From Rhodospirillales bacterium URHD0017 (GTDB taxonomy: Bacteria; Pseudomonadota; Alphaproteobacteria; Reyranellales; Reyranellaceae): a stretch of 64,000 nucleotides of DNA. Positions 33,900-41,963 of this stretch are shown piece after piece. The translations under genes were made by a program, and so were the position numbers. Within the stretch, counting starts at the first letter, position 1. Each line of letters begins with the position of its first letter. The notes beneath the pieces were generated by a model, which was not told the origin of the DNA, ran no database searches, and was given only the letters and a program-made list of their open reading frames with translations. The DNA is taken from positions 1 through 64,000 of the forward strand of contig FODP01000025.1 of assembly GCA_900110395.1 (NCBI GenBank), written 5' to 3'.

Positions 33900-35444
33900 T
33901 CAGGCGCCGGCACCCTCGCGGGCGGGGGCCTGGTCGGCGCCTTCGAGATTGACGCCGAACAGTGCGTTGATCTCGCGGACGTCCTGGCCGACGTCGTTGC
34001 ACGCGGTGTAGCCGACCAGCTTGCACGGCAGATGCTGCACCTGGGTGAAGCAGGCCTTCTGCACCGGGTAGGTCCAGTCGTGGCAGCGCAGGAAGTCCTC
34101 GTAGGTGAAGGACCGGCCGGTCGTCTCGTAGCGGCGATGCGCCGCCGTGAAATTGTTCACGTAGGCCAGGCTCGGATCCATGAGCTTGATCGGCCCGGGA
34201 TGCGTGAACAGCCGCGGGATCATGCCATAGTCGATGTTGGCGAAGTGCTTGCGCCGGTACTTGGCCAGGCCCGCGGCAGTGGTGAACAGCGGATGGATGA
34301 AGACCGAGTGGATCTCCACGCCGCCTTCGACCGGCCAGAACAGCTCGCGCGGATGGCGGCCGAAGTCGCGGTTCTCGGCGGCGATCACCTGGCTCTGGAA
34401 ATAGTGGTGGGCGTGCTGGAAGGCGAGCGACGCGAGCTCGTAGGTCGAGATGCGGATCGGGCCGTCCGAGCCGAAACGCTCGTCGATTGCCGGCAGGAAG
34501 GTCTCGGTCTCGGCCACCAGGTTGCCGCCGCCGCAGCATTCGTAGCCCTGGTGCCGGTAGTTCGCCATGTTGACCAGCGTGCCGCTCGCCACGACGCAGT
34601 CCACCGGGATCATGAAGAGATGCGAGCCCGCGCCCTCGGCGAAGTAGATCGAGCAATGATCGAGCATGCCGTAGAGAACGTAGAAATTCTTGACCAGATG
34701 GCCGTTGCGCAGGATCTCGATCAGGCTGTCGGGCACGATCGTGAATTCGACGTCGGCGGTTTCGCATAGCTTGCCGAACAGAGGATCGGAGCGCAGCCGC
34801 TGCTCGCCTGCCGCATCGGTGACGATGGAGAAGACGACCTTGCCCTGCCGGGCGAGCGCCGGCAGGTTGTCCTCCGACAGCATCGAGCGGACATTGTAGC
34901 GCAGGAAGTTGCAGATGTACTCCTCGCCCCAGACGATGCAGCCCATGGTGAAGATGTCGATATCCGGGTGTTGCGCGCGATAGGCCGCGCCGCGCGCGTG
35001 GCTGGCCGCGAACTGCGCGGCGCCATGCTCGAGAAAGGCCCTGATCTCGGCACGGAAGGGCAGGTTGCAGGGCGGACCGGCGAGATAGCGAAGCTCGTCG
35101 AACAGGCCAAGGCGCAGCAGGTTCACCCAGATGCGGTCGAGCGTCTCGTCGTCGAGCGGCGTGCCGGTGTAGGCGGGCCGCGATCCCGTGATCTTCTGGC
35201 GCAGCGCGCCGAGCTTCTCCTCGGCTTCGGCGACGCACCCTTCGCGCACCTCGAAGGCCGTGACGGCGTCGGACTCGTTGGCAATCTCGAACAGCGTCGG
35301 CTGCGTGACGGCTTCCTCGACCGCCGGCAGCGGCTCCGCGGCGACCGGCAGCGGCGCTCCCAACAGGCGGCGCGCCCATGCGGGAAGGCCCTGCACGAGG
35401 CGCTCCCAAAAGCTCTCCTGCCCGCTGTCCGGTTGCCCAGTCAT
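33900..35444 (-). CDS. 514-residue member of the W-G paralog family
   Basis: A soluble protein of unknown function. An N-terminal variable helical region (1-160) precedes the family core: TMGCIVWGEEYICNFLRYNV (W172, G173), RSMLSEDNLPALA, VFSIVTDAAGEQRLRSDPLF, FYVLYGMLDHCSIYFAE and ELFWPVEGGVEIHSVFIHP. The core is shared with the C-terminal third of the 959-residue protein (29168) and with the protein at 41964. Conserved Trp, Asn-Pro, His and Pro residues suggest an enzyme; a glycosyltransferase is a guess from context. It is last in an eight-gene minus operon and follows a 70-base gap containing a GGATCA/TGATCC dyad at 35470-35487. Confidence 0.72.
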   Translation of the reverse strand: MTGQPDSGQESFWERLVQGLPAWARRLLGAPLPVAAEPLPAVEEAVTQPTLFEIANESDAVTAFEVREGCVAEAEEKLGALRQKITGSRPAYTGTPLDDETLDRIWVNLLRLGLFDELRYLAGPPCNLPFRAEIRAFLEHGAAQFAASHARGAAYRAQHPDIDIFTMGCIVWGEEYICNFLRYNVRSMLSEDNLPALARQGKVVFSIVTDAAGEQRLRSDPLFGKLCETADVEFTIVPDSLIEILRNGHLVKNFYVLYGMLDHCSIYFAEGAGSHLFMIPVDCVVASGTLVNMANYRHQGYECCGGGNLVAETETFLPAIDERFGSDGPIRISTYELASLAFQHAHHYFQSQVIAAENRDFGRHPRELFWPVEGGVEIHSVFIHPLFTTAAGLAKYRRKHFANIDYGMIPRLFTHPGPIKLMDPSLAYVNNFTAAHRRYETTGRSFTYEDFLRCHDWTYPVQKACFTQVQHLPCKLVGYTACNDVGQDVREINALFGVNLEGADQAPAREGAGA

Positions 35445-35514
35445 TGATGCTGCCTAATCCGTCCCAGTTGGATCAGTCGATTGATCCGTATTTAAGTCAT
35501 AAATCGAGACGGTG

Positions 35515-36681
35515 CTAGTCCGGCCGGTTCGTAGGTTCGTAGCGGAAATCGACCGGAAGTTGCTTCCAGCGATCGATGATCCTCTCGGCGACCGCCACCG
35601 ACATCGGAATGAACACCACGGCGCCCGCCGGCACCTGGGCCGGCGCCATGATGGGCTTGCCCATGAGCTGGTGGCCGATGCGGTTGTGGTCCTCGTCGAC
35701 GAAGAAGTCCGCCTCGCCCTCGAGTTCCAGCATCGTCCAGCACGCCGCGATCGACGAGCCCATGATGCCGAACGGCCGGCTTTCCCGGGTGCAGGCCCGG
35801 GCGGTGCGACGCACTTCGTCGAGCATCTCGAAATAGAACAGGCAGCGCGCCTTGGTGCTGGCCCGGCGCGCGTCGGCCTCGGCGCTGGCGACGTCCGGCA
35901 CCCGCGCCGGCCGGCGGAGCGACAGCACGGCGACCAGTTCCTTGGGCAGCATGGTCGTCGACAGGAGCTCTATGCCAAGCCCCGCCTTGCCCACGACGTA
36001 GGCCAGGCTGTCCTCATCGAAATGGCTGCAATGGTCGGCGATGATGAGATCGCTGGGGTTCTGGCGCAGGTTCGGCATCGCCAGCAGCAGGCGGCCGCCC
36101 GGCGTGAGATGGCCCGAGAGCGCCCTGAGGAAGGGGATCGGGTCGGGAATGTGCTCGAGCACGTGCGACAGCGAGATGACGTCGAAGCGCCCGGCATAGG
36201 CCGGATTGGCGCCGCTGTAGAAGGCTTCGACGCCGGGAAGCGCCAGCACCGTCTCCTTCCACTGGTCGACCAACTCGGCGCCCGAGAGCTTCCAGCGCGG
36301 CCGCAGGCCATGGAAGCTTTTCAGCAGGTTGCCGTTGGAGCAGCCGAAGTCGAGCAGCCGCCCCTCCTCCGCGAGCTCTCCCGTATCCAGGAAATTGCGC
36401 AGCAGGATCAGCGAGCGCGGGCCGCTGCCTTTCGCCGAGTCGAAGATCGTCGGCTCCGCACCCTGGCTCTGATGGTTGATGTCGTAGTTGGCATAGACGT
36501 GCTCGGCCATCGCCTGCCAGGCCGGCGTCGCCGTCTTCTGCACGGCCAGGCAGTGCGAGCACAACGAGTATTCCGCCGTGCCCACCACCGGCTGGACGTC
36601 GGAGGACACCAGCCGAAACGGCGTTCCCTTCTGCACGAGCGGCTCGAGCTTCGGAGAGCCGCAGATATGACAGGCGGTCAC
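35515..36681 (-). CDS. zinc-knuckle C-methyltransferase-like protein
   Basis: A 388-residue protein. The N-terminal CHIC...CSHC cysteines (residues 4-7 and about 40-43) match the Methyltransf_13 zinc-binding module of sugar C-methyltransferases. The SAM domain has LLDFGCSNGNLLKSF and VISLSHVLEHIPDP. The last ~110 residues (FGIMGSSIAACWTMLELEG, ADFFVDEDHNRIGHQLMGKP) look like the Rossmann-like Methyltransf_14 domain. Relatives such as TylCIII or NovU add a methyl to carbon 3 or 5 of a keto-sugar nucleotide. It lies nine bases after an aminotransferase gene. A second protein of this class is at 38974. Confidence 0.86.
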   Translation of the reverse strand: MTACHICGSPKLEPLVQKGTPFRLVSSDVQPVVGTAEYSLCSHCLAVQKTATPAWQAMAEHVYANYDINHQSQGAEPTIFDSAKGSGPRSLILLRNFLDTGELAEEGRLLDFGCSNGNLLKSFHGLRPRWKLSGAELVDQWKETVLALPGVEAFYSGANPAYAGRFDVISLSHVLEHIPDPIPFLRALSGHLTPGGRLLLAMPNLRQNPSDLIIADHCSHFDEDSLAYVVGKAGLGIELLSTTMLPKELVAVLSLRRPARVPDVASAEADARRASTKARCLFYFEMLDEVRRTARACTRESRPFGIMGSSIAACWTMLELEGEADFFVDEDHNRIGHQLMGKPIMAPAQVPAGAVVFIPMSVAVAERIIDRWKQLPVDFRYEPTNRPD

Positions 36682-36690
36682 GGCATCATT

Positions 36691-37803
36691 TCAGCGGTCG
36701 AGAAAGGCCAGGACCTCGCTCGCCACGGTCTCGACGTCGGCCCGGCTCATGTACTGGTTGACCGGAAGCGTCAGGATCCGCTCGGCTTGCCGCTCCGTCA
36801 TCGGGAAATCGCCCATCTTGTGGCCGAGCGCGCGCGCCGCCGGCTGCAGATGGATGGGCACCGGATAGTGGATCGCCGTCTTGATGCCGATCTCCTTGAG
36901 ATGCGCCTGCAGCTCGTCGCGCTTGTCGACCTGCACGACGAAGGTATGGAAGGTGTTGTATTCCTCGTTGCGGCAGGTCGGCACGTACATGCGCTCGTGA
37001 TGCAGCAGCTTCTGGTAGAGCGCGGCATTGTCGCGCCGCTTGGCGATCACATCGGGCAGCTTGTCGAGGCGGTAGCTGAGGATCGCCGCCTGCAGCGTGT
37101 CCATGCGCGAGACCATGCCCCATTCCTCGATGGTCTGGCGGTCGGCCATGCCGTGGGCGCGCAGACGGCGCATGCGCTCGGCCGCCGCCTTGTCGTTGGT
37201 GGTGACGAAACCGCCGTCGCCCAGCGCGTTCAGGTTCTTGAGCGGATGGGCGGAAAAGCAGCCGAAGTGGCCGATCGAACCGGCGAACCGGCCCTTGTAC
37301 ATCGAGCCGATCGCCTGGGCGGCGTCCTCGATCACCACCAGGCCATGGCGGTTGGCGAGCTCCATGATCTCGTCCATCTGGCAGATGCGGCCGGTGAGAT
37401 GGACCGGCATGATCGCCTTCGTCCGGGGCGTGATCGCCTTGGCGATCTTCTCGGGATCGATGTTCTGGTCGGCCATCACGTCGGCGAAGACCGGCGTGGC
37501 GCCGAGCTGCACGATCGTCGCCGTCGAGGCCACGAACGAGTTGGGCGGGGTGATGACCTCGTCGCCCTTGCCGATGCCCGAGACCAGCATGGCCAGCAGC
37601 AGCGCATCGGTGCCCGAATTGAGGGCGATCGCCTCCGCCGTACCGCAGTACTCGGCCACGCGCTTCTCGAGCGCCGCCAGGTCGTCATGCGTGCCGACGA
37701 ACGAGCCTTTGAGGACGACCTGCTCGAAGATCTTCTTCAGATCCTCCATCTGGTCGCGGCCCTGCGCGGGCAGGTTTACGTAGGGAATGTTGTGCTTCGC
37801 CAT
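36691..37803 (-). CDS. DegT/DnrJ/EryC1 sugar aminotransferase
   Basis: A 370-residue PLP enzyme. The lysine that binds PLP is in CFSAHPLKNLNALGDGG (about 190); the aspartate for the pyridine nitrogen is in VVIEDAAQAIGS; LNSGTDALLLAM binds the phosphate. The family transfers an amino group from glutamate to a keto sugar nucleotide, giving amino sugars. It follows a paralogous aminotransferase by 14 bases and precedes a C-methyltransferase by nine. Since two aminotransferases stand side by side, two different amino sugars or positions may be made. Confidence 0.93.
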   Translation of the reverse strand: MAKHNIPYVNLPAQGRDQMEDLKKIFEQVVLKGSFVGTHDDLAALEKRVAEYCGTAEAIALNSGTDALLLAMLVSGIGKGDEVITPPNSFVASTATIVQLGATPVFADVMADQNIDPEKIAKAITPRTKAIMPVHLTGRICQMDEIMELANRHGLVVIEDAAQAIGSMYKGRFAGSIGHFGCFSAHPLKNLNALGDGGFVTTNDKAAAERMRRLRAHGMADRQTIEEWGMVSRMDTLQAAILSYRLDKLPDVIAKRRDNAALYQKLLHHERMYVPTCRNEEYNTFHTFVVQVDKRDELQAHLKEIGIKTAIHYPVPIHLQPAARALGHKMGDFPMTERQAERILTLPVNQYMSRADVETVASEVLAFLDR

Positions 37804-37817
37804 CTCAAGCCCCCAAC

Positions 37818-38960
37818 TCAAGCCCTGTAGAACTCTTCGACCGTCTGGACGGTATACGCGAGCTGTTCCTCGGTCAGGTGCTCGTGCGCCGGGAAGGAGA
37901 TCATCGTCGCAGCGTGCCGGTCCGTCACGGGGAAATCGCCCTTGTTGTAGCCGTACTGGCGGAGGCCTTCCTGCTGATAGAGCGGCACCGGATAATGCAC
38001 CTTCACCTCGACCCCCTGCTTCTTGCAGTGGGCGACCAGCTCGTCGCGGCGCTCGGCGAACACGATGTAGAGGTGGAACACCAGCTTCCGGTTGTTGTAG
38101 CGCTGCGGCAGCTTGATGCCGGGAATGCGGGCGAGCCCACGGTCGAGGTAGGCGGCGTTCTTGATGCGGGTGTTGGTGATGAAGTCGACCTGGTTGATCA
38201 GCCAGTTGCCGACCACCGCCTGGATCGAATCGAGCCTCGAGTTGCAGCCCATGCGGACCACGCTGTCGCGGCCGGCCAGGCCGTGGTTGCGCAGCTGGCG
38301 CATTTCGGTGGCGAAATCGTCGTCGTCGGTCACGATCATGCCGCCGTCGGACCAGACGTTCAGGTTCTTGAGCGGATGCAGCGAGAAGGCGCCCGAGCGG
38401 CCGTAGGTGCCGGAGTTCTTGCCCTCGATATTGCCGAGGATGCACTGGCAGGAATCCTCGACCACCGGGAGATTGTGCTTCTTCGCGATCTCCATCAGCG
38501 CCGGCATGTTGGTCATCTGGCCAGCGAGGTGGACCGGCACGATCGCCTTGGTCTTCTTGGTGATCCTGGCCTCGACCTGGCTCACATCCATGCAGAAGTT
38601 GTCGGTGCAGTCGACGAACACCGGCTTTGCGAACAGCTCGCCGATCGCGCCGACCGTGGCGATGAAGGTGTTGGCCGTCGTGATCACCTCGTCACCCGGC
38701 CCGACACCCAGCGCCTTGAGCCCGAGCTTGATCGCATCGGTGCCCGAGTTCACGCCGATCGCATGGCGCGTGCCGATCATCGCTGCGAACTTCTCCTCGA
38801 ACTCGCGCACCGGCTTGCCCAGGGTGAAGTCCCCGGTCGGCACGAACTTGCGGAAGAGATCGAGGATCTCCTCGATGTTCTCGGCGCTGAACTGCTTGGG
38901 CAGGTAGGACCACTGAACCTTGTAGCCGTTGGGCTGGGCTGGCAGGTCAATACGCGACAT
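37818..38960 (-). CDS. DegT/DnrJ/EryC1 sugar aminotransferase
   Basis: A 380-residue PLP enzyme parallel to its neighbour. PLP lysine in FSLHPLKNLNVWSDGG, phosphate site in VNSGTDAIKLGL, and PVVEDSCQCILG in place of the usual EDAAQA, so two cysteines flank the catalytic region. The start ATG gives MSRIDLPAQPNGYKVQWSYL. Its closest families amino-transfer to C3 or C4 of dTDP- or GDP-4-keto sugars. It is 13 bases after the C-methyltransferase at 38974. The exact substrate cannot be read from the sequence. Confidence 0.93.
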   Translation of the reverse strand: MSRIDLPAQPNGYKVQWSYLPKQFSAENIEEILDLFRKFVPTGDFTLGKPVREFEEKFAAMIGTRHAIGVNSGTDAIKLGLKALGVGPGDEVITTANTFIATVGAIGELFAKPVFVDCTDNFCMDVSQVEARITKKTKAIVPVHLAGQMTNMPALMEIAKKHNLPVVEDSCQCILGNIEGKNSGTYGRSGAFSLHPLKNLNVWSDGGMIVTDDDDFATEMRQLRNHGLAGRDSVVRMGCNSRLDSIQAVVGNWLINQVDFITNTRIKNAAYLDRGLARIPGIKLPQRYNNRKLVFHLYIVFAERRDELVAHCKKQGVEVKVHYPVPLYQQEGLRQYGYNKGDFPVTDRHAATMISFPAHEHLTEEQLAYTVQTVEEFYRA

Positions 38961-38973
38961 TATCCGGTCATCC

Positions 38974-40212
38974 TCACTTGTGAGCGGCGATCGCTCGCCG
39001 CGCGCCGTCGACGCTTTCCAGCGTGTTGCGCGGTGGAAACAGGCTGACGAAGGCGAACTTCGCCTTGATCGCCGCCTCGAGCTTCGCCCGCACCTTGAAC
39101 TCGTTCTCCGATCCAACGCCCAGCAGGCACAGCACCTTGTCGCCCGCCGTGCCGGCCACCTTGTCCAGCGGGCGGACGAAATGCTGCGTCCCGGGCATGA
39201 GCCGGTCCTGTATATCCTGCCGGTCGTCGACCACGAAATCGATCATATCGGCGATCTTGCAGACCGATACCATCAGGCACGAACGCGGCGCGGCGCCGTA
39301 CATCACGACCTGATAGCCGGCCGAGCGGGCCTGCGACACCAGGCTCGACAGCTCCTCCTTCTGTCGCTGCATGCGGGCGACGAAACCCTGCAGCATCTTG
39401 ACCATCGGTGCGGGATCGGGAAGCGCGGCGGCGGACGGGGGTACCGCCTCCATCTGCGCCACGAAGGCGAAGGAGCCGCCGCCGAACACGTACTTGCGCC
39501 GGTCGAGCACGCCAAAGCCAAAGCGCCCGAGCATGTATTCGGCGAGCGCCTGGGTGAAGTAGTTCACGTGCTCTTCCCACAGGATGGCCGGGCTGCCGAG
39601 CGCGAACCCCTCCTCGACGTCGGGCAGTTCGAGGATCAGCAGGCCCTCGGGATTGAGCAGCGTGCGGACCGCCGCAAAGAACTGCCCGAGGTCGCTGACA
39701 TGCTCGACGACATGGCGCAGATAGAGCGCGTCGAAGCGGCCGCACTCGGCGACGATCCCGTCTGCCGATTTCCTGTCGAGGAAGCTGGTGTAGACCTTGT
39801 GGCCCTTCTTGCGCGCGATCTCGGCGGCGATGGCGTTCGGCTCCAGCCCGACGACCTTCGTGTAGCCGGCGCGTCCGAGCGCCTCCATGAGCGCGCCGTC
39901 GTTGCAGCCGACGTCGATCGCGCTGCCCGGATCGCGGCGGGCGACCGCCGTCGTGATCAGGTCCTCGAGGTGACGTGGACGCTGGAAACCGGTCGTGTAG
40001 GTGTCGGCCTGGCTGTAGATCAGGTCGGCTGGGATGGCGTCGACGATCTGCAACAGCCCGCAGCCCTTGCAGGATTCGAAGCCGACGGAAAAGCGCGGGT
40101 CCGGATCGTCGAGCTTCTTCCTGAGGTAATGCGAGATCGGAAGGCTATCGAGCTTGAACAGAGGAACAAGATCCTTGCCACCGCACAGGCAACACTGCCG
40201 CACCTTATTCAT
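38974..40212 (-). CDS. NDP-sugar C-methyltransferase, zinc-knuckle type
   Basis: A 412-residue protein with the full three-part architecture of deoxysugar C-methyltransferases. CLCG...CKGCGLLQ cysteines (Methyltransf_13) come first, then SAIDVGCNDGALMEAL and LYLRHVVEHVSD (Methyltransf_23), then VVMYGAAPRSCLMVSVC and DFVVDDRQDIQDRLMPGT (Methyltransf_14). Characterised relatives make branched methyl sugars such as mycarose and noviose. It is the fourth gene of the eight-gene minus operon, followed by two aminotransferases. Coupled C-methylation and amination would give a branched amino sugar. Confidence 0.9.
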   Translation of the reverse strand: MNKVRQCCLCGGKDLVPLFKLDSLPISHYLRKKLDDPDPRFSVGFESCKGCGLLQIVDAIPADLIYSQADTYTTGFQRPRHLEDLITTAVARRDPGSAIDVGCNDGALMEALGRAGYTKVVGLEPNAIAAEIARKKGHKVYTSFLDRKSADGIVAECGRFDALYLRHVVEHVSDLGQFFAAVRTLLNPEGLLILELPDVEEGFALGSPAILWEEHVNYFTQALAEYMLGRFGFGVLDRRKYVFGGGSFAFVAQMEAVPPSAAALPDPAPMVKMLQGFVARMQRQKEELSSLVSQARSAGYQVVMYGAAPRSCLMVSVCKIADMIDFVVDDRQDIQDRLMPGTQHFVRPLDKVAGTAGDKVLCLLGVGSENEFKVRAKLEAAIKAKFAFVSLFPPRNTLESVDGARRAIAAHK

Positions 40213-40256
40213 CCTCCGTTCTCAACCCGCTACCTTTGCCGCGCGCAAGCGATGCC

Positions 40257-41123
40257 TCAACTGCCCGATACTTTTACGTACTGCGGAAAGTAGTCCGCGA
40301 ACGCCGTCTGGGTCCTGTCGCGCACCGCCAGCCAGCCGCGGTCGGCGAAAGCCGGATCGGCGGCATCGCCGAACCGCGGATTGACCGTCCAGCGCGAACG
40401 GTTCGAGCGGTTGGCGCTGCTGCGATGGAGCATCAGGGAATGGAAGACGACGACGTCGCCCTCCTCGACCGGACATAGGACCGCTGCCTTGCGCTCCGCC
40501 TCGGACTCGTCGACCTTGAAGCGGAGCACGGCATGCATCAGCCCCGAGCCGGGCTTGTGGCTCTCGAAGTTCATCTCGACCGGCACGATCGTGCGATGGC
40601 TGCCGGGAACCACGACCAGCGGTCCCATCTGCTCGCTGACGGGCTTCAGCGGGTACCAGATGGTCGCCGAATTCATCGACATCACATTGTACTGGAAGTC
40701 CTGGTGCCACTCGAAATTGCGCTCGTCATGGTTCGGCGGGTCGATGCGGAACTGCGCGATGTCATGAATCGACAGCAGCGTCTCGCAGTTGAGGCACGCC
40801 TTGCTGAGGTCATGCAGCTTGGGGTCGGCCAGGATGGCGTAGAAGAACGGCGAATCCTTGATCGCCCGGATGATGTCCATGGCATGCTGCTGGTCGAACT
40901 TCACCAGGGCGTTGAGATTGTCGTCGATATCGTCGCTGATCGACGAATGCCCCAGCCGCTGCAGCTTGATCGCCAGCAGCCGGTTCACGGCCGCTCGCTG
41001 TTCGGCAAGCCTGTCCTTGGCCATGAGATTCTTGACGACGACGACACCGAACGCCTCGAAAGCGCGGCGAAGCCGTTCGGCTTCCGCGCCCGCCTCGAAG
41101 GTGAAGTCCTGAACGTCGGTCAC
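40257..41123 (-). CDS. phytanoyl-CoA dioxygenase (PhyH) family protein
   Basis: A 288-residue oxygenase. H140-x-D142 in NFEWHQDFQYNV and the distal His in FHSLMLHRSSANRS make the iron triad; the arginine in NRSRWTVNPRF binds 2OG. IWYPLKPVSEQMGPLVVVPGSHR is characteristic of the family. The GTG start overlaps the TGA of the TylF-like gene (GTGA), so an O-methyltransferase and an oxygenase are translated together for the third time in this locus. ATG is absent nearby in frame, supporting the GTG. Confidence 0.86.
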   Translation of the reverse strand: MTDVQDFTFEAGAEAERLRRAFEAFGVVVVKNLMAKDRLAEQRAAVNRLLAIKLQRLGHSSISDDIDDNLNALVKFDQQHAMDIIRAIKDSPFFYAILADPKLHDLSKACLNCETLLSIHDIAQFRIDPPNHDERNFEWHQDFQYNVMSMNSATIWYPLKPVSEQMGPLVVVPGSHRTIVPVEMNFESHKPGSGLMHAVLRFKVDESEAERKAAVLCPVEEGDVVVFHSLMLHRSSANRSNRSRWTVNPRFGDAADPAFADRGWLAVRDRTQTAFADYFPQYVKVSGS

Positions 41124-41875
41124 TTGATGAAGTATCCGTGTGGCGTCTGGGCAAAATGAAACTTGTTGATGACAGGCGTGCCACCGCGCGAGGCGAAGTA
41201 TTCGTCGACTGCGGTCGTCTCTCCGCCCCACGGCACCAGACCGTACTCGTCGAAGCATACCACGCCGCCCTTGAGCACGAGCGGATAGAGCGCCTCCATG
41301 GCGATCTTGGTCGGCTCGTAGAGATCCATGTCGAAGTGCAGGAGCGCGATCTTCAGCCCGGGATTCTGCTCGAGGAACCTCGGCAGCGTATCCTTGATGT
41401 CGCCGTCGACCAGGACGCACCGCTTGGTGCCCGGGATCATGTTGTCCGAGTTATGGATCTCGACCAGCGTCTCGATCTCCTCGCGGGTCGCCTTGTAGCC
41501 GCCCTCGACCTTGGCGACCCCGTCGTCCTTGCGCCCGTCCTTGTCGGTGAACTGGGTGAGACCGGCGAAGTGATCGAAGCCGAAGACCTTGCGCGAACGA
41601 TCGAACGGACAGAACGATTCCATCAGGTTCGAGAAGGTGAAGAAGCTGGCGCCGCGATAAACGCCGAGATCGACGATGCAGCCGGGCAGGTCGATCACCA
41701 GCTTGAACAGCTCGTAGTGAGCGAGAAAGCGCGGGATATCCCGCCGCATGACGTATGCCGGGAATTGGCGCAGCATGTCCTCGGTTGAATACTTGGCCTG
41801 CTGTTGCAGCTGCGCGACACGCTGCCAGTACTGCCGATCTCGCCCGGCGGAATCAAAACTGAACTGATCCGGCAT
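41120..41875 (-). CDS. TylF/macrocin O-methyltransferase-like protein
   Basis: A 251-residue methyltransferase: CIVDLGVYRGASFFTFSNLME (motif I), VFGFDHFAGLTQF, IALLHFDMDLYEPTKIAME (metal-binding Asp), VVCFDEYGLVPWGGE and a conserved C-terminal AQTPHGYFIK. It is closely related in layout to the protein at 33117. In TylF and MycF these motifs serve Mg2+-dependent O-methylation of a sugar. It is preceded by a W-G family gene (88 bases) and overlaps the oxygenase downstream. Confidence 0.89.
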   Translation of the reverse strand: MPDQFSFDSAGRDRQYWQRVAQLQQQAKYSTEDMLRQFPAYVMRRDIPRFLAHYELFKLVIDLPGCIVDLGVYRGASFFTFSNLMESFCPFDRSRKVFGFDHFAGLTQFTDKDGRKDDGVAKVEGGYKATREEIETLVEIHNSDNMIPGTKRCVLVDGDIKDTLPRFLEQNPGLKIALLHFDMDLYEPTKIAMEALYPLVLKGGVVCFDEYGLVPWGGETTAVDEYFASRGGTPVINKFHFAQTPHGYFIK

Positions 41876-41963
41876 TCAACTCACCTGTAAAATTCAACTT
41901 TTTGCATATCCGGTGCATACATACAACCGCCAAGAGCCCAAAGGTGGCCTTTACAAGGCCAAG

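Noticed and set aside
35470..35487. GGATCA/TGATCC dyad as a terminator
   Set aside because: The hairpin is short, and no T-run follows it on the minus strand in the direction of transcription; at best it is an operator-like site.
35512..37830. A 772-codon open frame on the plus strand
   Set aside because: It is antisense to the C-methyltransferase and aminotransferase genes, which have clear motifs. It is rich in Arg, His and Gly and reflects the third-base GC bias.
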